Shown one piece after another: positions 1 to 10,992 of a DNA stretch of 64,000 nucleotides. Every line of letters begins with the position of its first letter. Position 1 is the first letter of the stretch. The DNA comes from Streptomyces celluloflavus (lineage in GTDB: Bacteria > Actinomycetota > Actinomycetes > Streptomycetales > Streptomycetaceae): assembly GCA_000720995.1 (NCBI GenBank), contig JOEL01000031.1, positions 1 to 64,000 of the forward strand, written 5' to 3'. The translations under genes were made by a program, and so were the position numbers. Below the pieces are notes generated by a model. The model was not told where the DNA came from, made no database searches, and saw only the letters and a list, made by a program, of their open reading frames with translations.

Positions 1-3000
1 CGCCTCGTCGGCTACCTCGTCCCCGCCGAATTGGATGCGGAGGAGGGGGTGAGTGGTGAGTCTGCGGTGGAGCAGGTGCGTGAATGGCAGGCGATTTTCG
101 ATGCGGAGTATGAGGGGTCCAAGGCGCCGTTCGGTGAGGATTTTGTGGGGTGGAATTCGAGTTATTCGGGTTCGCCGATTCCGGTTGCGGATATGCGGGT
201 GTGGCGTGATGTGACGTTGGATGGTGTTCGGGGGCTGGGTCCGCGTCGGGTGTTGGAGATCGGCGTGGGTGCGGGTCTTCTCATGGCGCATTTGGCGTCG
301 GGCGTGGAGGAGTACTGGGGCACAGATCTGTCGGCGCAGGTGATTGACGCACTGCGGGGCCAGGTGGCGGAGCGGCCTGAGCTGTCGGATCGTGTGACGC
401 TGCGGGCACAGGCCGCTGATGTGACGGAGGGCCTGCCGGAGGGTTTCTTCGACGTCGTCATCGTGAACTCGGTCGTCCAGTATTTCCCGCACGGCGATTA
501 CCTGGCGGAGGTCTTGCGAAAGGCGCTCTCCCTGGTGGCGCCGGGGGGTGCGGTCTTCGTCGGTGATGTCCGTGACCGGCGTCTGCTGCGTACTTTCCGT
601 TCGGCGGTTCAGCTGCATGGCGCCGACCCTGATTCCGATCCTGCGCGGCTTCGGCGTGCGATTGAGCAGGATGTGGTGCTGGAGAAGGAGCTGGTCGTCG
701 ACCCGGGCTTCTTCACGGCGTTCGCGGCGCGTCTCGGCTACCGGGTGACCGTCACCTGGTCCGCCACCGCGGACGACCGGATCGACGCCCTCTTCGTCAC
801 CGGGGCCCAAGACCTCATCGGCACCTACGCCGCCCCCACCGGCACCGCCCCCCTCGCCCACTACACCAACAACCCCACCGCCACCCGCCACACCACCGAC
901 CTCATCAAGCAGGTGCGCGCCTGGGCCGATGAGCGGCTGCCCTCGTACATGGTGCCCACCGCCCTGGTCCGCCTGGAGCGGCTGCCGCTGACCGCCAACG
1001 GGAAGCTGGACCGCCGCGCCCTGCCCGCACCGCAATTCGAGGCCGGCTCCGGGCGGACGCCGCGCACCCCGCAGGAAGAGGTGCTCTGTGACCTGTTCGC
1101 GCAGGTACTGGGGCTGGGCCGGGTCGGCATCGACGACGACTTCTTCGACCTGGGCGGCCACTCTCTCCTCGCGACCCGCCTGGTCAGCCGGATCCGCAGC
1201 ACCCTGGGCATCGAGATACCGATCCGCGCGCTCTTCGAGGCGCCGACCATCGCCGAGCTCGCCACCTGGTCGGACGGCGACGGCCCCGTAAGGACACCGC
1301 TGAAGCCGCAGGAGCGCCCCGACCGGGTACCGCTCTCCTTCGCCCAGCGCCGCCTGTGGTTCATCCACCGCTTCGAGGGGCCGAGCGCGACCTACAACAT
1401 GCCGTGGGTCGTCCGGCTCCGCGGCCGCCTCGACATCGAGGCGATGCGGGCCGCGTTCGCCGATGTCGTGGCGCGCCACGAGGCCCTGCGTACCGTCTTC
1501 CCGGAACGCGACGGCGCGCCCTGCCAGCACGTCCTGGCCCCCGAGGAGGCGGTGCCCGCCCTCGATGTGACACCGCTCGACGAGCCCTCGTTGCAGCCCG
1601 CGCTCGACGCGGCCGCCCAGTACGGCTTCGATCTGGCCGCCCAGGCCCCCATTCGGGCCCAGCTGTTCGCGCTCGGGGCCGAGGACCATGTGCTGTGCAT
1701 CGTCATCCACCACATCGCCGGTGACGGCTGGTCCTTCGCCCCGCTCTCGCGGGACCTGATGACCTCGTACGAGGCGCGCCGGCAGGGCCGGACGCCCGAG
1801 CTGCCCGACCTGCCGGTGCAGTACGCCGACTACACGCTCTGGCAGCACGAACTGCTCGGCGACGACCGGGACCCGGAAAGCCTGCTCAGCCGTCAGCTGG
1901 CCTACTGGAAGGAGCAGCTCGGCGGGCTCCCGGACCGGATCGCGCTGCCCGCCGACCGGCCCCGGCGGGATGTTCCCTCCCAGGGCGGGGACGTGCTCGT
2001 CTTCGAACTGGACGCCGCGCTGCACCAGCGGCTCACCGACTTCGCGCGGGCCGAGGGCGCGAGCCTGTTCATGGTCCTTCAGGCGGGGCTGGCGGCGCTG
2101 CTGTCCCGGCTGGGCGCGGGCGACGACATCCCGATCGGCAGCGGTGTCGCGGGCCGTACCGACGAGGCGCTCGACGATCTGGTCGGGTTCTTCGTCAACA
2201 CGCTGGTGATGCGGACCGACGTCTCCGGGAACCCGTCGTTCCGCGAGCTGGTGCGGCAGACGCGGGAGACCGCGCTGGGCGCGTACGCGAACCAGGACGT
2301 GCCCTTCGAGCACCTCGTCGAGGTCCTCAATCCGGAGCGCTCCACCGCGCACAACCCGCTCTTCCAGGTCTCCCTGGTGCTCCAGAACACCCCCGAGGTG
2401 CGGCTGGCGCTGCCGGAGCTGGAGGTCAGTTACGCGGGGGCGCGGCTGGGGACCTCGCGGGTGGACGCGTTCTTCAGCCTGAGCGAGCGGCGGGCCGACG
2501 ACGGCGGCGCGCGCGGCATCACCGGGTTCGTCGAATACAACACGGACATGTTCGACGCGGGGACGGTACGGCTGCTGACCGACCGGTTCCGCCGGCTGCT
2601 GGCGGCCGCGGTGGAGCGCCCCGGGCAGCCGATCGGACTGGTCGGCATCCTGGACGCCGACGAGCGCCGGGAGCTGACCGGCGGTATCGGCGCCGGCCGG
2701 GCCGTGGCGCGGCCGGCGGAGGGGCTGGCCGGGCTGTTCGCGGCGCAGGCGGCCCGTACCCCGCAGGCGCCGGCGCTGCTCGACGGCGACCGGGCCTTCT
2801 CATACGCCGAACTCGACGCCCAGGCCAACCGCATGGCCCATCTGCTGATCGCGCGGGGGGTCGCGCCGGGGCAGGTGGTGGCGCTCGCGGTGCCGCGCTC
2901 GGCGGACTTCGTCGTCGGCGCGCTGGCGGTGCTCAAGGCCGGTGGGGTCTGTCTGCCGCTGGACTCCGGGTTCCCGGCGGACCGGGTGGCCCATATCCTC

Positions 3001-6000
3001 GCCGAGGCCGAGGTGGCGCTGGTGCTACGGCACGTCCAGCTGGGGGCGGATCTGCCCGCCGACTCGGGGGTGCCGGAGCTGCTGGTCGACGACCCGTTCC
3101 TGCCGGGGAAGCTGGCGGAGCGGCCGGACACCGCCCCGCGGACCGCGGACCCGGGCGGCGCGCTGCCCGCGTACGTGATCTACACGTCCGGATCGACCGG
3201 CCGCCCCAAGGGGGTCGTCGCCTCGCACGGCGCGATCGCCAACGTCGCCCTGGACCAGATCGCCCGCTTCGGCGTGGGCCCCGGCAGCCGGGTGCTGCAA
3301 ACCGTCTCCAGCAGCTTCGACATGGCCGTCGGCGACCTCGTCATGAGCCTGCTCGGCGGCGCCACGCTGGTGCTGCCCGCCGCGCGCGGCCAGGTGATCG
3401 GCGAGGAGCTGGGCCGGCTGCTCACGGCGGCGGAGATCACGCACATGGTGGCCCCGCCCGCCGTACTCGGCACCATCCCCGACGGGGAGTTCCCCGCGCT
3501 GCGCTGCGTCGTGGCCGCGGGCGAGGCGGTTTCGCCCGAGCTGACCGCGCGCTGGTCGGCCGGCCGGACCATGTTCAACGCCTACGGTCCGACCGAGACC
3601 ACCATCTGCGCCACGACCAGCCGCCCGCTGGACGGCGCGGCGCCGCCGCCCATCGGCGGGCCCATCGACAACGTACGGGTACAGGTCCTGGACGGCGGTC
3701 TGCAACCGGTGCCCCGTGGTGTGCCCGGGGAGCTGTACGTGGCCGGGGCCGGTGTGGCCCGCGGCTATGTCGGCCGCCCCGGGCAGACCGCGGAGCGGTT
3801 CGTGGCCGACCCGTACGGTGCGCCGGGCAGCCGGATGTACCGGACCGGCGATGTGGCCCGCTGGGGTGCCGGGGGCGCGCTGGAGTATCTGGGCCGCGCC
3901 GATGAGCAGCTCAAACTGCGCGGTTTCCGGATCGAGCCGGGGGAGATCGAGGCGCAGCTCACCGAGCACGACGAGGTCGCCCGCGCCGCCGTGGTGCTCC
4001 GCGAGGACCGTGCGGGGGACCCGCGGCTGGTGGCGTACGTCGTCCCCGCGGTCCCGTCCGCCGTGCCCGCCGCGGCCACGGCCGCGCTGGAGGACGAGCA
4101 CGTCGGCGAGTGGCGGCAGATCTTCGACGACGGATACGCGGCCCCCGCGCCCACCGGCTTCGGGGAGAACTTCGCGGGCTGGAACAGCACCTACGACGAG
4201 GGCGCGGCCCTGCCCCTCGACGCGATGCGGGAGTGGCGCGACGCGGCGGTGCGGCGCGTGCTGGAGCTGCGGCCGCGCCGGGTCCTGGAGCTCGGCGTCG
4301 GCTCCGGGCTGCTGCTGGCCAAGATCGCGCCGCACTGCGAGACGTACTGGGGCACCGACTTCTCCGCCGAGGCCATCGACGCGCTGCGGGCACAGGTGGC
4401 CGGGCAGCCGGAGCTGGCCGGCCGGGTGGTGCTGCGGGCCCAGCCCGCCGACGAGCTGGCGGGGCTGCCCGAGGAGGGCTTCGATGTCGTCCTGCTGAAC
4501 TCGGTCGCGCAGTACTTCCCCAGCGAGACCTACCTCAGCCAGGTGCTGCACGGCGCCCTGCGGCTGGTCGCCCCCGGCGGGGCGGTGGTCGTCGGCGACG
4601 TACGGGAACAGCGGTCGCTGCGCCCGCTCGCCGCCGCCGTGCAGAGCGCGCGGACCGAGACGCGGGGGGACGCCGACCGGGTACGCCGCGCGGTCGAGCA
4701 CGCCGTGCTGATGGAGAAGGAACTCACCGTCGCGCCGGACTACTTCTGGGCGCTGGCGGCGGAGGAGGCCGCCGTCGGCGCCGTCGACATCCGGCTCAAG
4801 CGCGGCACCCGGCACAACGAGCTCACCCGGCACCGCTACGAGGTCGTCCTGCACAAGCGGCCCGCCGCCGTGGTCGAGGTGTCCGACGCCCCCCGCCGCG
4901 CCTACGGGCCGGACGTCGCGGACCTCGACGCCCTCGCGCAGCTGCTCGGCGCGCGGCCCGCGGGCGCGCTGCGGGTGACCGGCATCCCCAACGCCCGTAC
5001 GGCGCCCGAGGTCGCGGCGCTGGCGGCCCTGGACGCGGGCGCGGAGCCGGACGAGGTGCTGCGCCGCCTCCGTACGCCGTCGGGCGTCGACCCGGAGGAG
5101 CTGCACGCGCTCGGCGAACGGCTCGGCCACGAGGTGGCCGTCACCTGGTCGCGGGCGGGCTACGACCGGATGGAGGCCGTGTTCGTACCGCGCGCGGCGT
5201 GGCCCGCCGGCGCGGTGCTCTCGGGCGCCCTGCCCCGGGACGAGACCGGTGCGCCGGCCGCCCGGCACACCAGCGCGCCACTGGGCGCGCGGCGCAGCGG
5301 CGCCCTGGTCGCCTCGCTGCGCGGCTACCTCAAGCGCCGGCTGCCGGAGTACATGGTCCCCTCCGCCGTGGTGGCCCTGGAGGAGCTGCCGCTGACCCCG
5401 CGCGGCAAGCTCGACCGCCGGGCGCTGCCCGCTCCGGAGACGGAGAGCGGCGCGGGCCGCACCCCGCGCACCCCGAACGAGGAGCTGCTGTGCGAGCTGT
5501 TCGCCGAGGTGCTCGGCGCCGGCCGGGTCGGTATCGACGCGGACTTCTTCGACCTGGGCGGCCACTCGCTGCTGGCCACCCGCCTGGTGAGCCGGATCCG
5601 CGACACGCTGAACGTGGAACTCCCCATCCGTGCGCTCTTCGAGGCGCCCACCGTCGCCGAACTGGCCACCCGGCTGGGCGTGGACGACGTCGACGGATCG
5701 CTGGACGTCCTGCTGCCGCTGCGGCCGCACGGCGAGCGCCCGCCGCTGTTCTGTGTGCACGCGGGGTGGGGCATCAGCTGGTCCTACGCCGGTCTCATCC
5801 GGCATCTGGGTCCCGGCCGGCCGGTGTACGGCCTCCAGGCCCGCAGCCTGGGCCGCCCCGAGCCGCGCCCGGGGTCGGTCCCGGAGATGGCCGCCGACTA
5901 CGTCCGGCAGATCAGAACCGTCCAGCCGGCCGGGCCGTACCACATCCTCGGCTGGTCCTCCGGCGGGATGATCGCGCACGAGATGGCGGTCCAGCTCCAG

Positions 6001-6525
6001 GAAGCGGGCGAGGAAGTGGCCCTCGTCGCGCTGCTGGACGGCTATCCGCCCACGTCCCTGCCGCGTGAGGCGGCGGGGCTCAGCAGCGAGGTGGGCGATC
6101 TGCTGCGCCGGGCGTTCAGCGAGGAGGGCCTGCTCAGCGCCCTGCTCGAACAGCTCGGCCTGGCCGGCCCGGCGCTCGCCGAGGGCGAGCTGGACTACGC
6201 CCGGGTGGTGGAGATCTTCCGCGCCGAGGGCAGTGCGCTGGCGAGCCTCACCGAGGACAACATCGCGGCCATGGTGGCGATCTACGCCAACAACCGGACC
6301 ATCGCGGAGAAGTTCACCCCCCGCCGGTTCCGCGGCGCTCTCCAGTTCTTCCTGGCCACCGTGGACCGGGCCGACGGCGTGCCCGGCCCCGAATCCTGGC
6401 AGCCCTACGTGGACGGCGAGATCGCGGTCCACGAAGTGGCCTGCCCGCACCACCGGATGACCTGGCCGGACCATATCGCCGGCATCGGCGCGGTCCTGGC
6501 CCGCGAGCTCAACCGGACACCGTGA
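1..6525 (+). CDS. Nonribosomal peptide synthetase, terminal modules, 5'-truncated: (A)-MT-PCP-C-A-MT-PCP-TE
   Basis: The frame is open at base 1, so the gene starts outside the window; the first residues (RLVGYLVP) are the end of an A domain. Residues below count from base 31. Order: methyltransferase inserted in the A domain (12-260), A10 end (about 300-330), PCP with LGGHSLL (about 370), condensation domain with HHIAGDG (about 557), A domain with [11 protein letters not shown] (1050) and NAYGPTE (1183), second embedded methyltransferase (1355-1610), A10 (1769), PCP with LGGHSLL (1840) and TE with GWSSGG (1973) and a late His in CPHHRMTW. The insert position between A8 and A10 is typical of N-methyltransferases. 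By alignment to GrsA I read the second A domain's code as DMGVVAAICK, which I cannot assign. The TE makes this the last synthetase. The first methyltransferase is shortened by about 119 residues and has different codon use. mbtH follows after 60 bases. Confidence 0.95.
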   Translation, partial: RLVGYLVPAELDAEEGVSGESAVEQVREWQAIFDAEYEGSKAPFGEDFVGWNSSYSGSPIPVADMRVWRDVTLDGVRGLGPRRVLEIGVGAGLLMAHLASGVEEYWGTDLSAQVIDALRGQVAERPELSDRVTLRAQAADVTEGLPEGFFDVVIVNSVVQYFPHGDYLAEVLRKALSLVAPGGAVFVGDVRDRRLLRTFRSAVQLHGADPDSDPARLRRAIEQDVVLEKELVVDPGFFTAFAARLGYRVTVTWSATADDRIDALFVTGAQDLIGTYAAPTGTAPLAHYTNNPTATRHTTDLIKQVRAWADERLPSYMVPTALVRLERLPLTANGKLDRRALPAPQFEAGSGRTPRTPQEEVLCDLFAQVLGLGRVGIDDDFFDLGGHSLLATRLVSRIRSTLGIEIPIRALFEAPTIAELATWSDGDGPVRTPLKPQERPDRVPLSFAQRRLWFIHRFEGPSATYNMPWVVRLRGRLDIEAMRAAFADVVARHEALRTVFPERDGAPCQHVLAPEEAVPALDVTPLDEPSLQPALDAAAQYGFDLAAQAPIRAQLFALGAEDHVLCIVIHHIAGDGWSFAPLSRDLMTSYEARRQGRTPELPDLPVQYADYTLWQHELLGDDRDPESLLSRQLAYWKEQLGGLPDRIALPADRPRRDVPSQGGDVLVFELDAALHQRLTDFARAEGASLFMVLQAGLAALLSRLGAGDDIPIGSGVAGRTDEALDDLVGFFVNTLVMRTDVSGNPSFRELVRQTRETALGAYANQDVPFEHLVEVLNPERSTAHNPLFQVSLVLQNTPEVRLALPELEVSYAGARLGTSRVDAFFSLSERRADDGGARGITGFVEYNTDMFDAGTVRLLTDRFRRLLAAAVERPGQPIGLVGILDADERRELTGGIGAGRAVARPAEGLAGLFAAQAARTPQAPALLDGDRAFSYAELDAQANRMAHLLIARGVAPGQVVALAVPRSADFVVGALAVLKAGGVCLPLDSGFPADRVAHILAEAEVALVLRHVQLGADLPADSGVPELLVDDPFLPGKLAERPDTAPRTADPGGALPAYVIYTSGSTGRPKGVVASHGAIANVALDQIARFGVGPGSRVLQTVSSSFDMAVGDLVMSLLGGATLVLPAARGQVIGEELGRLLTAAEITHMVAPPAVLGTIPDGEFPALRCVVAAGEAVSPELTARWSAGRTMFNAYGPTETTICATTSRPLDGAAPPPIGGPIDNVRVQVLDGGLQPVPRGVPGELYVAGAGVARGYVGRPGQTAERFVADPYGAPGSRMYRTGDVARWGAGGALEYLGRADEQLKLRGFRIEPGEIEAQLTEHDEVARAAVVLREDRAGDPRLVAYVVPAVPSAVPAAATAALEDEHVGEWRQIFDDGYAAPAPTGFGENFAGWNSTYDEGAALPLDAMREWRDAAVRRVLELRPRRVLELGVGSGLLLAKIAPHCETYWGTDFSAEAIDALRAQVAGQPELAGRVVLRAQPADELAGLPEEGFDVVLLNSVAQYFPSETYLSQVLHGALRLVAPGGAVVVGDVREQRSLRPLAAAVQSARTETRGDADRVRRAVEHAVLMEKELTVAPDYFWALAAEEAAVGAVDIRLKRGTRHNELTRHRYEVVLHKRPAAVVEVSDAPRRAYGPDVADLDALAQLLGARPAGALRVTGIPNARTAPEVAALAALDAGAEPDEVLRRLRTPSGVDPEELHALGERLGHEVAVTWSRAGYDRMEAVFVPRAAWPAGAVLSGALPRDETGAPAARHTSAPLGARRSGALVASLRGYLKRRLPEYMVPSAVVALEELPLTPRGKLDRRALPAPETESGAGRTPRTPNEELLCELFAEVLGAGRVGIDADFFDLGGHSLLATRLVSRIRDTLNVELPIRALFEAPTVAELATRLGVDDVDGSLDVLLPLRPHGERPPLFCVHAGWGISWSYAGLIRHLGPGRPVYGLQARSLGRPEPRPGSVPEMAADYVRQIRTVQPAGPYHILGWSSGGMIAHEMAVQLQEAGEEVALVALLDGYPPTSLPREAAGLSSEVGDLLRRAFSEEGLLSALLEQLGLAGPALAEGELDYARVVEIFRAEGSALASLTEDNIAAMVAIYANNRTIAEKFTPRRFRGALQFFLATVDRADGVPGPESWQPYVDGEIAVHEVACPHHRMTWPDHIAGIGAVLARELNRTP

Positions 6526-6585
6526 CCGGCGCCTTCCGGCACCGGTCCACCACCACCCGACACATCGAGATCTGGGAGAAGAACC

Positions 6586-6807
6586 ATGTCGAACCCCTTC
6601 GAGGACACCAACGCGACCTTCCTGGTGCTCGTCAACGACGAGGGCCAGCACTCCCTGTGGCCGACCTTCGCCGACGTCCCGGCCGGCTGGACCTCGGTCT
6701 TCGGGCCGGGGGAGCGCGAGGCCGCGCTGGCGTACGTCAACGAGAACTGGACGGACATGCGCCCCAAGAGCCTGGTGGCCGCCATGGACGGTGCCGCATC
6801 GGCCTGA
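6586..6807 (+). CDS. mbtH: MbtH-like protein, adenylation-domain partner
   Basis: This 73-residue protein matches the MbtH family over its full length: it begins [16 protein letters not shown], then GQHSLWP, PAGW and finally [12 protein letters not shown], which carries the conserved Trp and Ser-Leu signature. MbtH proteins bind the A domains of NRPSs and support their folding and activity. The ATG lies about 6 bases after a purine-rich GGGAGAAG site. It sits between the terminal NRPS and a P450 in the same direction, as is usual in actinobacterial NRPS operons. It is the only MbtH gene seen in the window, so it probably serves both the large synthetase and the free-standing A domain. Confidence 0.97.
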   Translation: MSNPFEDTNATFLVLVNDEGQHSLWPTFADVPAGWTSVFGPGEREAALAYVNENWTDMRPKSLVAAMDGAASA

Positions 6808-6838
6808 CCCGGCCGGCGAACGAGGAGCGAGGCAGCGC

Positions 6839-8071
6839 ATGAGCACGGCAGCGGATGAGATGACAGAGGAAGGCCACGGGGTGCAGCAGGGGAAGGAGCG
6901 GGCGCTGACGGACAGTTCGGACCCGTCCGCGTGGTTCGCGCTGATGCGCCGGGAGCACCCGGTCGTCCGCGAGGAGCAGTTCGGGATGTGGCAGGTCTTC
7001 CGCTACGAGGACGTGGCGAAGGGGCTGTCCGACCCGGCGACGTTCTCGTCCGACGCCCGCGGCCAGATGGCGGCCCTGCCGGACTTCCATCCGTTCACCC
7101 AGGGCAACTTCATGATGATGGACCCGCCGGCCCACCGCCGGGTCCGGTCCCTGGTCAGCAGCGCGTTCACGCCGCGGGCCGTGGCGCAGCTCGCGCCGCG
7201 GATCACCGCGGTCGCCAAGGAACTGCTGGACGCGCTGGACGGTGCCGAGGAGTTCGACTTCATCGCGGCCTTCGCCCACCCCATCCCCGTCATCGTCCTG
7301 GCCGACCTGCTCGGGCTGCCCCGCGAGGACAGCCGTCACCTGCTGACCTGGGCGAAGGTGCTGACCGGTGTGGACGTCGAGGCGGCGCCCCCGGGCGCGG
7401 CCGGGGCGCAGGCCCCGCCGGACCCGATGGCGTCGCTGCGCGAGATGAACGGCTATCTGCGCGAGCACATCGCGCGGCGCCGGGCGGCGCCCACCGACGA
7501 TCTGCTCGGCCGGCTGGCCGCCGCGGAGCAGGACGGCGAGCGGCTGACCGACGACGAGATCGTGGGCGTCGCCAGCCTGCTGCTGATCGCCGGGCACCTC
7601 ATGGTCACCATGCTGCTGGCCAACCTGATGCTCTGCCTGGACGAGCACCCCCGCTCACTGGCCGGGCTGCGGGCCGACGACATGGCGGTCTCCAGCACCA
7701 TCGAGGAGGTGCTGCGCTACCGCAACCCGGCCGACCGCCAGCTGCGGTACACCACCCGCGAGGTGGAGATCGCCGGGCAGACCATCCCGGCCGGCGAGCG
7801 GGTCCTGTTCTGGACCGGCTCGGCCAACCGGGACGAGGCCCGTTTCGAGCAGCCGGAGAAATTCGATATCCATCGCCGCCCCAATCCGCATATGGGATTC
7901 GGTCATGGTGTGCATTTCTGCCTCGGTGCGCCGCTCGGCCGGCTGGAGGCGACCATCGCGCTGCGGCTGGTACTGGACCGCTTCGCCGATTTCAAGGTGG
8001 CGGACGGTGTCGAGTACTTCGGCTCGTACTCGCTGATCAAGAAGCTCCCCATGAAGGTGCGCTGGTGCTGA
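6839..8071 (+). CDS. Cytochrome P450 with atypical I-helix
   Basis: A 410-residue bacterial class I P450. The K-helix ExxR is EVLR, the PERF-like region is present (EKFDIHRRPNPHMG) and the haem loop is FGHGVHFCLGAP. The ATG at 6839 was chosen because an AGGAG site lies about 12 bases upstream; the frame also opens further upstream inside mbtH. At the I-helix, where family members normally read AGHETT, this protein reads AGHLMV (residues 251-256), so the acid-alcohol pair used for oxygen activation is replaced by Leu-Met. It is probably a tailoring oxidase of the peptide pathway; substrate unknown. The altered I-helix could mean substrate-assisted proton delivery or a coupling or dehydration reaction rather than simple hydroxylation. 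Confidence 0.93.
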   Translation: MSTAADEMTEEGHGVQQGKERALTDSSDPSAWFALMRREHPVVREEQFGMWQVFRYEDVAKGLSDPATFSSDARGQMAALPDFHPFTQGNFMMMDPPAHRRVRSLVSSAFTPRAVAQLAPRITAVAKELLDALDGAEEFDFIAAFAHPIPVIVLADLLGLPREDSRHLLTWAKVLTGVDVEAAPPGAAGAQAPPDPMASLREMNGYLREHIARRRAAPTDDLLGRLAAAEQDGERLTDDEIVGVASLLLIAGHLMVTMLLANLMLCLDEHPRSLAGLRADDMAVSSTIEEVLRYRNPADRQLRYTTREVEIAGQTIPAGERVLFWTGSANRDEARFEQPEKFDIHRRPNPHMGFGHGVHFCLGAPLGRLEATIALRLVLDRFADFKVADGVEYFGSYSLIKKLPMKVRWC

Positions 8072-8120
8072 CCGGGCGGCCGGATCTCCGGATGTCCGGC
8101 GATGTGGAAAGGAAAGACCG

Positions 8121-8861
8121 TTGAGCAAATGGGTGCGCCGCCCGGCCAGGGCCGCGGCCGGCCGGGCGCAATTGTGGTGTTTCCACTACGCGGGCGGCGG
8201 CGCCTCGGCGTTCCGTCAATGGACGGAACACCTGCCGGACTGGGTGGACGTCCGGTACGTGCAGCTGCCCGGCCGGGAGAACCGGTACCGGGAGCCCGCG
8301 TACGAGGCCATGGCGCCGCTGGTCAAGGACCTCGCCGACGAACTGGCGCCGCAGCTGCGCCCGCCGTTCACCTTCTTCGGGCACAGCATGGGCGCCCGGG
8401 TCTCCTTCGCGCTGGCGCACGAACTGGCGGCGCGCGGACTGCCCGGCCCGGCCGGGCTGGTGCTGTCCGGGACGCCTGCGCCGAGCGTCACCGACTGGCG
8501 CCACGCCCACCACCTCGGCGACGAGGACCTGATCGAGCACCTGCGTGAGCTGGGCGGAGTACCGGCCGAGATCCTCCGGTCGGCCGAGATCCTGCATCTG
8601 ATGCTGCCGGTGATCCGGTCCGATCTGAAGCTCTCGGAGACCAGCGATCTGACCTCCTACCCCCGGCGGCTGGACTGCCCGGTCCTCGCCCTGGCCGGGG
8701 CGGCGGACGCCATCGCGCCGCCGGAGAAGGTGGACCCGTGGGGCAAGGAGACCGACGGGCCGTACCGGTTCGAGGTCCTGCCCGGCGGCCACTTCTTCCT
8801 CCAGGACCAGTTGCGGGACGTCATCCGGCTCGTCCTCGCGGCCATGCGGGAAAACAGCTGA
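8121..8861 (+). CDS. Type II thioesterase
   Basis: A 246-residue alpha/beta-hydrolase of the NRPS/PKS type II TE family. It opens with the typical LWCFHYAGGGASAFRQW strand-turn region, has the nucleophile elbow GHSMG, an Asp in GAADAIAPP and the catalytic His in PGGHFF. These enzymes remove wrong acyl or aminoacyl groups from carrier proteins, or release amino acids held on free-standing PCPs. The start is taken as TTG at 8121 because an AAGGAAAG site precedes it by 6 bases and it gives the usual family length. It is the last gene of the mbtH-P450 unit; a hairpin terminator follows. A second TE-like enzyme at 15869 has a Cys in place of Ser, so the two probably do different jobs. Confidence 0.93.
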   Translation: MSKWVRRPARAAAGRAQLWCFHYAGGGASAFRQWTEHLPDWVDVRYVQLPGRENRYREPAYEAMAPLVKDLADELAPQLRPPFTFFGHSMGARVSFALAHELAARGLPGPAGLVLSGTPAPSVTDWRHAHHLGDEDLIEHLRELGGVPAEILRSAEILHLMLPVIRSDLKLSETSDLTSYPRRLDCPVLALAGAADAIAPPEKVDPWGKETDGPYRFEVLPGGHFFLQDQLRDVIRLVLAAMRENS

Positions 8862-8941
8862 GTCAAAGGGTCGTGAAAATCATCCGGGAAAACGGCTGAC
8901 GGAGTAACGGAAAAGCGTCCGGCAATTACCGAGGGCTCGCT

Positions 8942-8965
8942 CCGCCGTTTCATGAGAGACGGCGG
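8942..8965 (+). terminator. Hairpin terminator after the NRPS-mbtH-P450-TE unit
   Basis: CCGCCGTTTC and GAGACGGCGG pair over 10 positions (one G-U) around a 4-base ATGA loop. It lies 80 bases after the thioesterase stop and 70 bases before a promoter-like site. There is no T-tract, which is common for actinobacterial terminators. The rest of the 314-base gap 8862-9175 holds the promoter listed next and no gene that I can see. Confidence 0.6.
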
Positions 8966-9034
8966 TGCGGAGTCCGGTCAAGCCTGCCCGGAGGGCGGTT
9001 GACAGGGGGCTTTCCGTAGTGAATTCACGTGTGC

Positions 9035-9064
9035 TTGACGGTGCGGTGAGTGAATGGCTAGCTT
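9035..9064 (+). promoter_or_regulatory. Candidate promoter of the A-PCP/P450/O-MT operon
   Basis: TTGACG (9035-9040) and TAGCTT (9059-9064) are separated by 18 bases, a good fit to the main vegetative sigma consensus. It lies 111 bases before the chosen start of the A-PCP gene. An isolated TTGACA at 8999-9004 has no convincing -10 partner. No repressor operator is obvious. Confidence 0.5.
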
Positions 9065-9175
9065 GTTCCCGGTTTGCGTCGGGGGCCTGCCGAACCAGGA
9101 GTTATTCGGCGTTTTCACTGTGCTGCCCATTTATTGACCTGGTCTCGTCAGGGAAGCAGAAGGCGGTTTTGTCTC

Positions 9176-10987
9176 ATGAACTCTAGAGTCTCGGACGCGC
9201 CGGAGAACGGCGATATGCGAAGCGACGGCACACCCATTCAGGACCTCGTGCGGGAATGGGCGGCACGCACCCCGGAGCAGGTGGCCGTCGCCCTCGACGA
9301 CGACGCCCTGACCTACGCGGAGCTGGACCGCAGCGCCGGCCGGCTGGCCGCCGCGCTGCGCGCCCGCGGCATCGGCCCCGAATCCCGGGTGTGCGTCGCG
9401 CTGCCCCGCTCGCCCCGCCTGGTGGCGGCCATGCTCGGCGTCCTCCAGGCCGGCGCCGCCTACGTACCCGTCGACCCCGACTACCCGCAGGACCGGCAGA
9501 GCTTCATCGCCCGGGACGCGGGCGCCGCGCTGGTGGTGGCCGACGAGTACGGCGCCAAGGCGTTCGCGGACGACGGCCTGGAGACCCTGACCCCGGAGGC
9601 CGCGGACGAGGCGGACGCCCCGGCCGAAGCGGTGCCCGTACGGCCCGGCAACCTCGCCTACGTCGTCTACACCTCCGGCTCGACCGGTACGCCCAAGGGC
9701 GTGATGGTGCCGCACGCCGACCTCAGCCGCTTCGTGCTCGACGACGCGCGCCTGGACATCCGGCCCGGTGACGTCGTCGCCCAGCTCGCCCCCACCTCCT
9801 TCGACGCCTCCATCTTCGAGATCTGGTCGGCCCTGGGCCGCGGCGCCTCGGTCGCCGTCATCCCCACCAACCCGCTCTCCGTCGCCGACCTCGGACGCCG
9901 GCTGCGCGAGACCACCCCCGACTGGCTCTTCGCCACCTCCGGCCTCTTCCGGCTGCTGGTCGAGCGGGACAGCGAGGCGCTCGCCTCGGTCGGCCGGGTC
10001 ATCACCGGCGGCGATGTGCTCTCCCCGGAACACGTCCGCGCCTCCGCCGCGCTCACCCGGCACACCACCTTCGCGGCCTACGGCCCCACCGAGGCCACCG
10101 TGTTCACCTCCCTGCACGCCGTCGACGCCGACCGCGACCTGGACAGCGTCCCCATCGGCAGCCCCCTCGCGGGCATGACCATGCGGGTCCTCGACGAGCG
10201 GCTGCGGCCGGTGCCCGCGGGCACCGTCGGTGAGCTCTACCTCAGCGGCAGCGGTATCGCCCGCGGCTACCTCGGCCGGCCCGGCCTGACCGCGGAGCGC
10301 TTCGTCGCCGACCCGGCAGCCCTGAACCCCGGCACCCGGATGTACCGCACCGGCGACCTCGCCGCCGAACTGCCCGACGGCCAGTTCGCCTTCCACGGCC
10401 GCTCCGACCGCCAGGTCAAGATCCGCGGCTACCGCATCGAACCCGGCGAGATCGAGGCCGTCCTCGGCGGCCACCCCGACATCTCCCAGGCCGTCGTCGA
10501 GGTCTTCGACGAGGGCCCCCAGCTCAAGCGCCTCGCCGCCTTCGTGACCCTGGCCGACGGCGCCGAACTCGTCACCAACGACCTGCGGCTGTGGGCGCTG
10601 GACCGGCTCCCCGCCTACCTGATGCCCGCGGCCTTCGTGATCCTCGCCGAGATGCCGCTGGACCCCAACCGCAAGACCGACCGGCGGGCCCTGCCCTACC
10701 CGTGGGACCGCCGCGACGAACTCGGCCTGGACGAGCCCTACGTCGCGCCGCGCAACCGGCTGGAGCGGACCATGGCCGCCATCTGGTCCCGGACCCTGGA
10801 CCTGGACAAGGTCGGCGTCGACGACAACTTCTTCCAGCTGGGCGGCGATTCGCTGCGCAGCGTCTCCCTCATCCAGCGCCTCGCCGACGAGGGCATCCCG
10901 ATCGAGGCGGAGGCCCTGTTCGACTACCAGACCATCGCGGAACTGGCCGAGTACAGCCTCGACCCCGCCGCCGCGCAGGAGGACTAG
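9176..10987 (+). CDS. Free-standing NRPS adenylation-peptidyl carrier didomain (A-PCP)
   Basis: About 603 residues from ATG 9176, with an AGAAGG site upstream; the frame is open to 9074 but that stretch does not look coding. The A domain shows [29 protein letters not shown] and [13 protein letters not shown]; the PCP motif is FFQLGGDSL near the end. There is no condensation or TE domain, so it loads one amino acid onto its own PCP. My reading of the specificity code against GrsA is DAFAIGAVFK, closest in style to codes for aliphatic residues such as Val (DAFWIGGTFK), but the 278 position is Ala instead of Trp, so a larger side chain is possible. Didomains of this kind next to P450s (NovH/NovI, NikP1/NikQ) hold an amino acid for beta-hydroxylation; two P450s follow directly here. 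Confidence 0.92.
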   Translation: MNSRVSDAPENGDMRSDGTPIQDLVREWAARTPEQVAVALDDDALTYAELDRSAGRLAAALRARGIGPESRVCVALPRSPRLVAAMLGVLQAGAAYVPVDPDYPQDRQSFIARDAGAALVVADEYGAKAFADDGLETLTPEAADEADAPAEAVPVRPGNLAYVVYTSGSTGTPKGVMVPHADLSRFVLDDARLDIRPGDVVAQLAPTSFDASIFEIWSALGRGASVAVIPTNPLSVADLGRRLRETTPDWLFATSGLFRLLVERDSEALASVGRVITGGDVLSPEHVRASAALTRHTTFAAYGPTEATVFTSLHAVDADRDLDSVPIGSPLAGMTMRVLDERLRPVPAGTVGELYLSGSGIARGYLGRPGLTAERFVADPAALNPGTRMYRTGDLAAELPDGQFAFHGRSDRQVKIRGYRIEPGEIEAVLGGHPDISQAVVEVFDEGPQLKRLAAFVTLADGAELVTNDLRLWALDRLPAYLMPAAFVILAEMPLDPNRKTDRRALPYPWDRRDELGLDEPYVAPRNRLERTMAAIWSRTLDLDKVGVDDNFFQLGGDSLRSVSLIQRLADEGIPIEAEALFDYQTIAELAEYSLDPAAAQED

Positions 10988-10992
10988 CCACC

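Noticed and set aside
4110-6068. Plus-strand frame of 652 codons inside the NRPS
   Set aside because: Different frame of the same gene with Arg/Ala/Gly-rich composition and no domain.
3025-6846. Minus-strand open frame of 1273 codons across the NRPS gene
   Set aside because: It is antisense to clear NRPS domains, has no recognisable domain, and long antisense frames are expected in GC-rich DNA with strong third-position bias.
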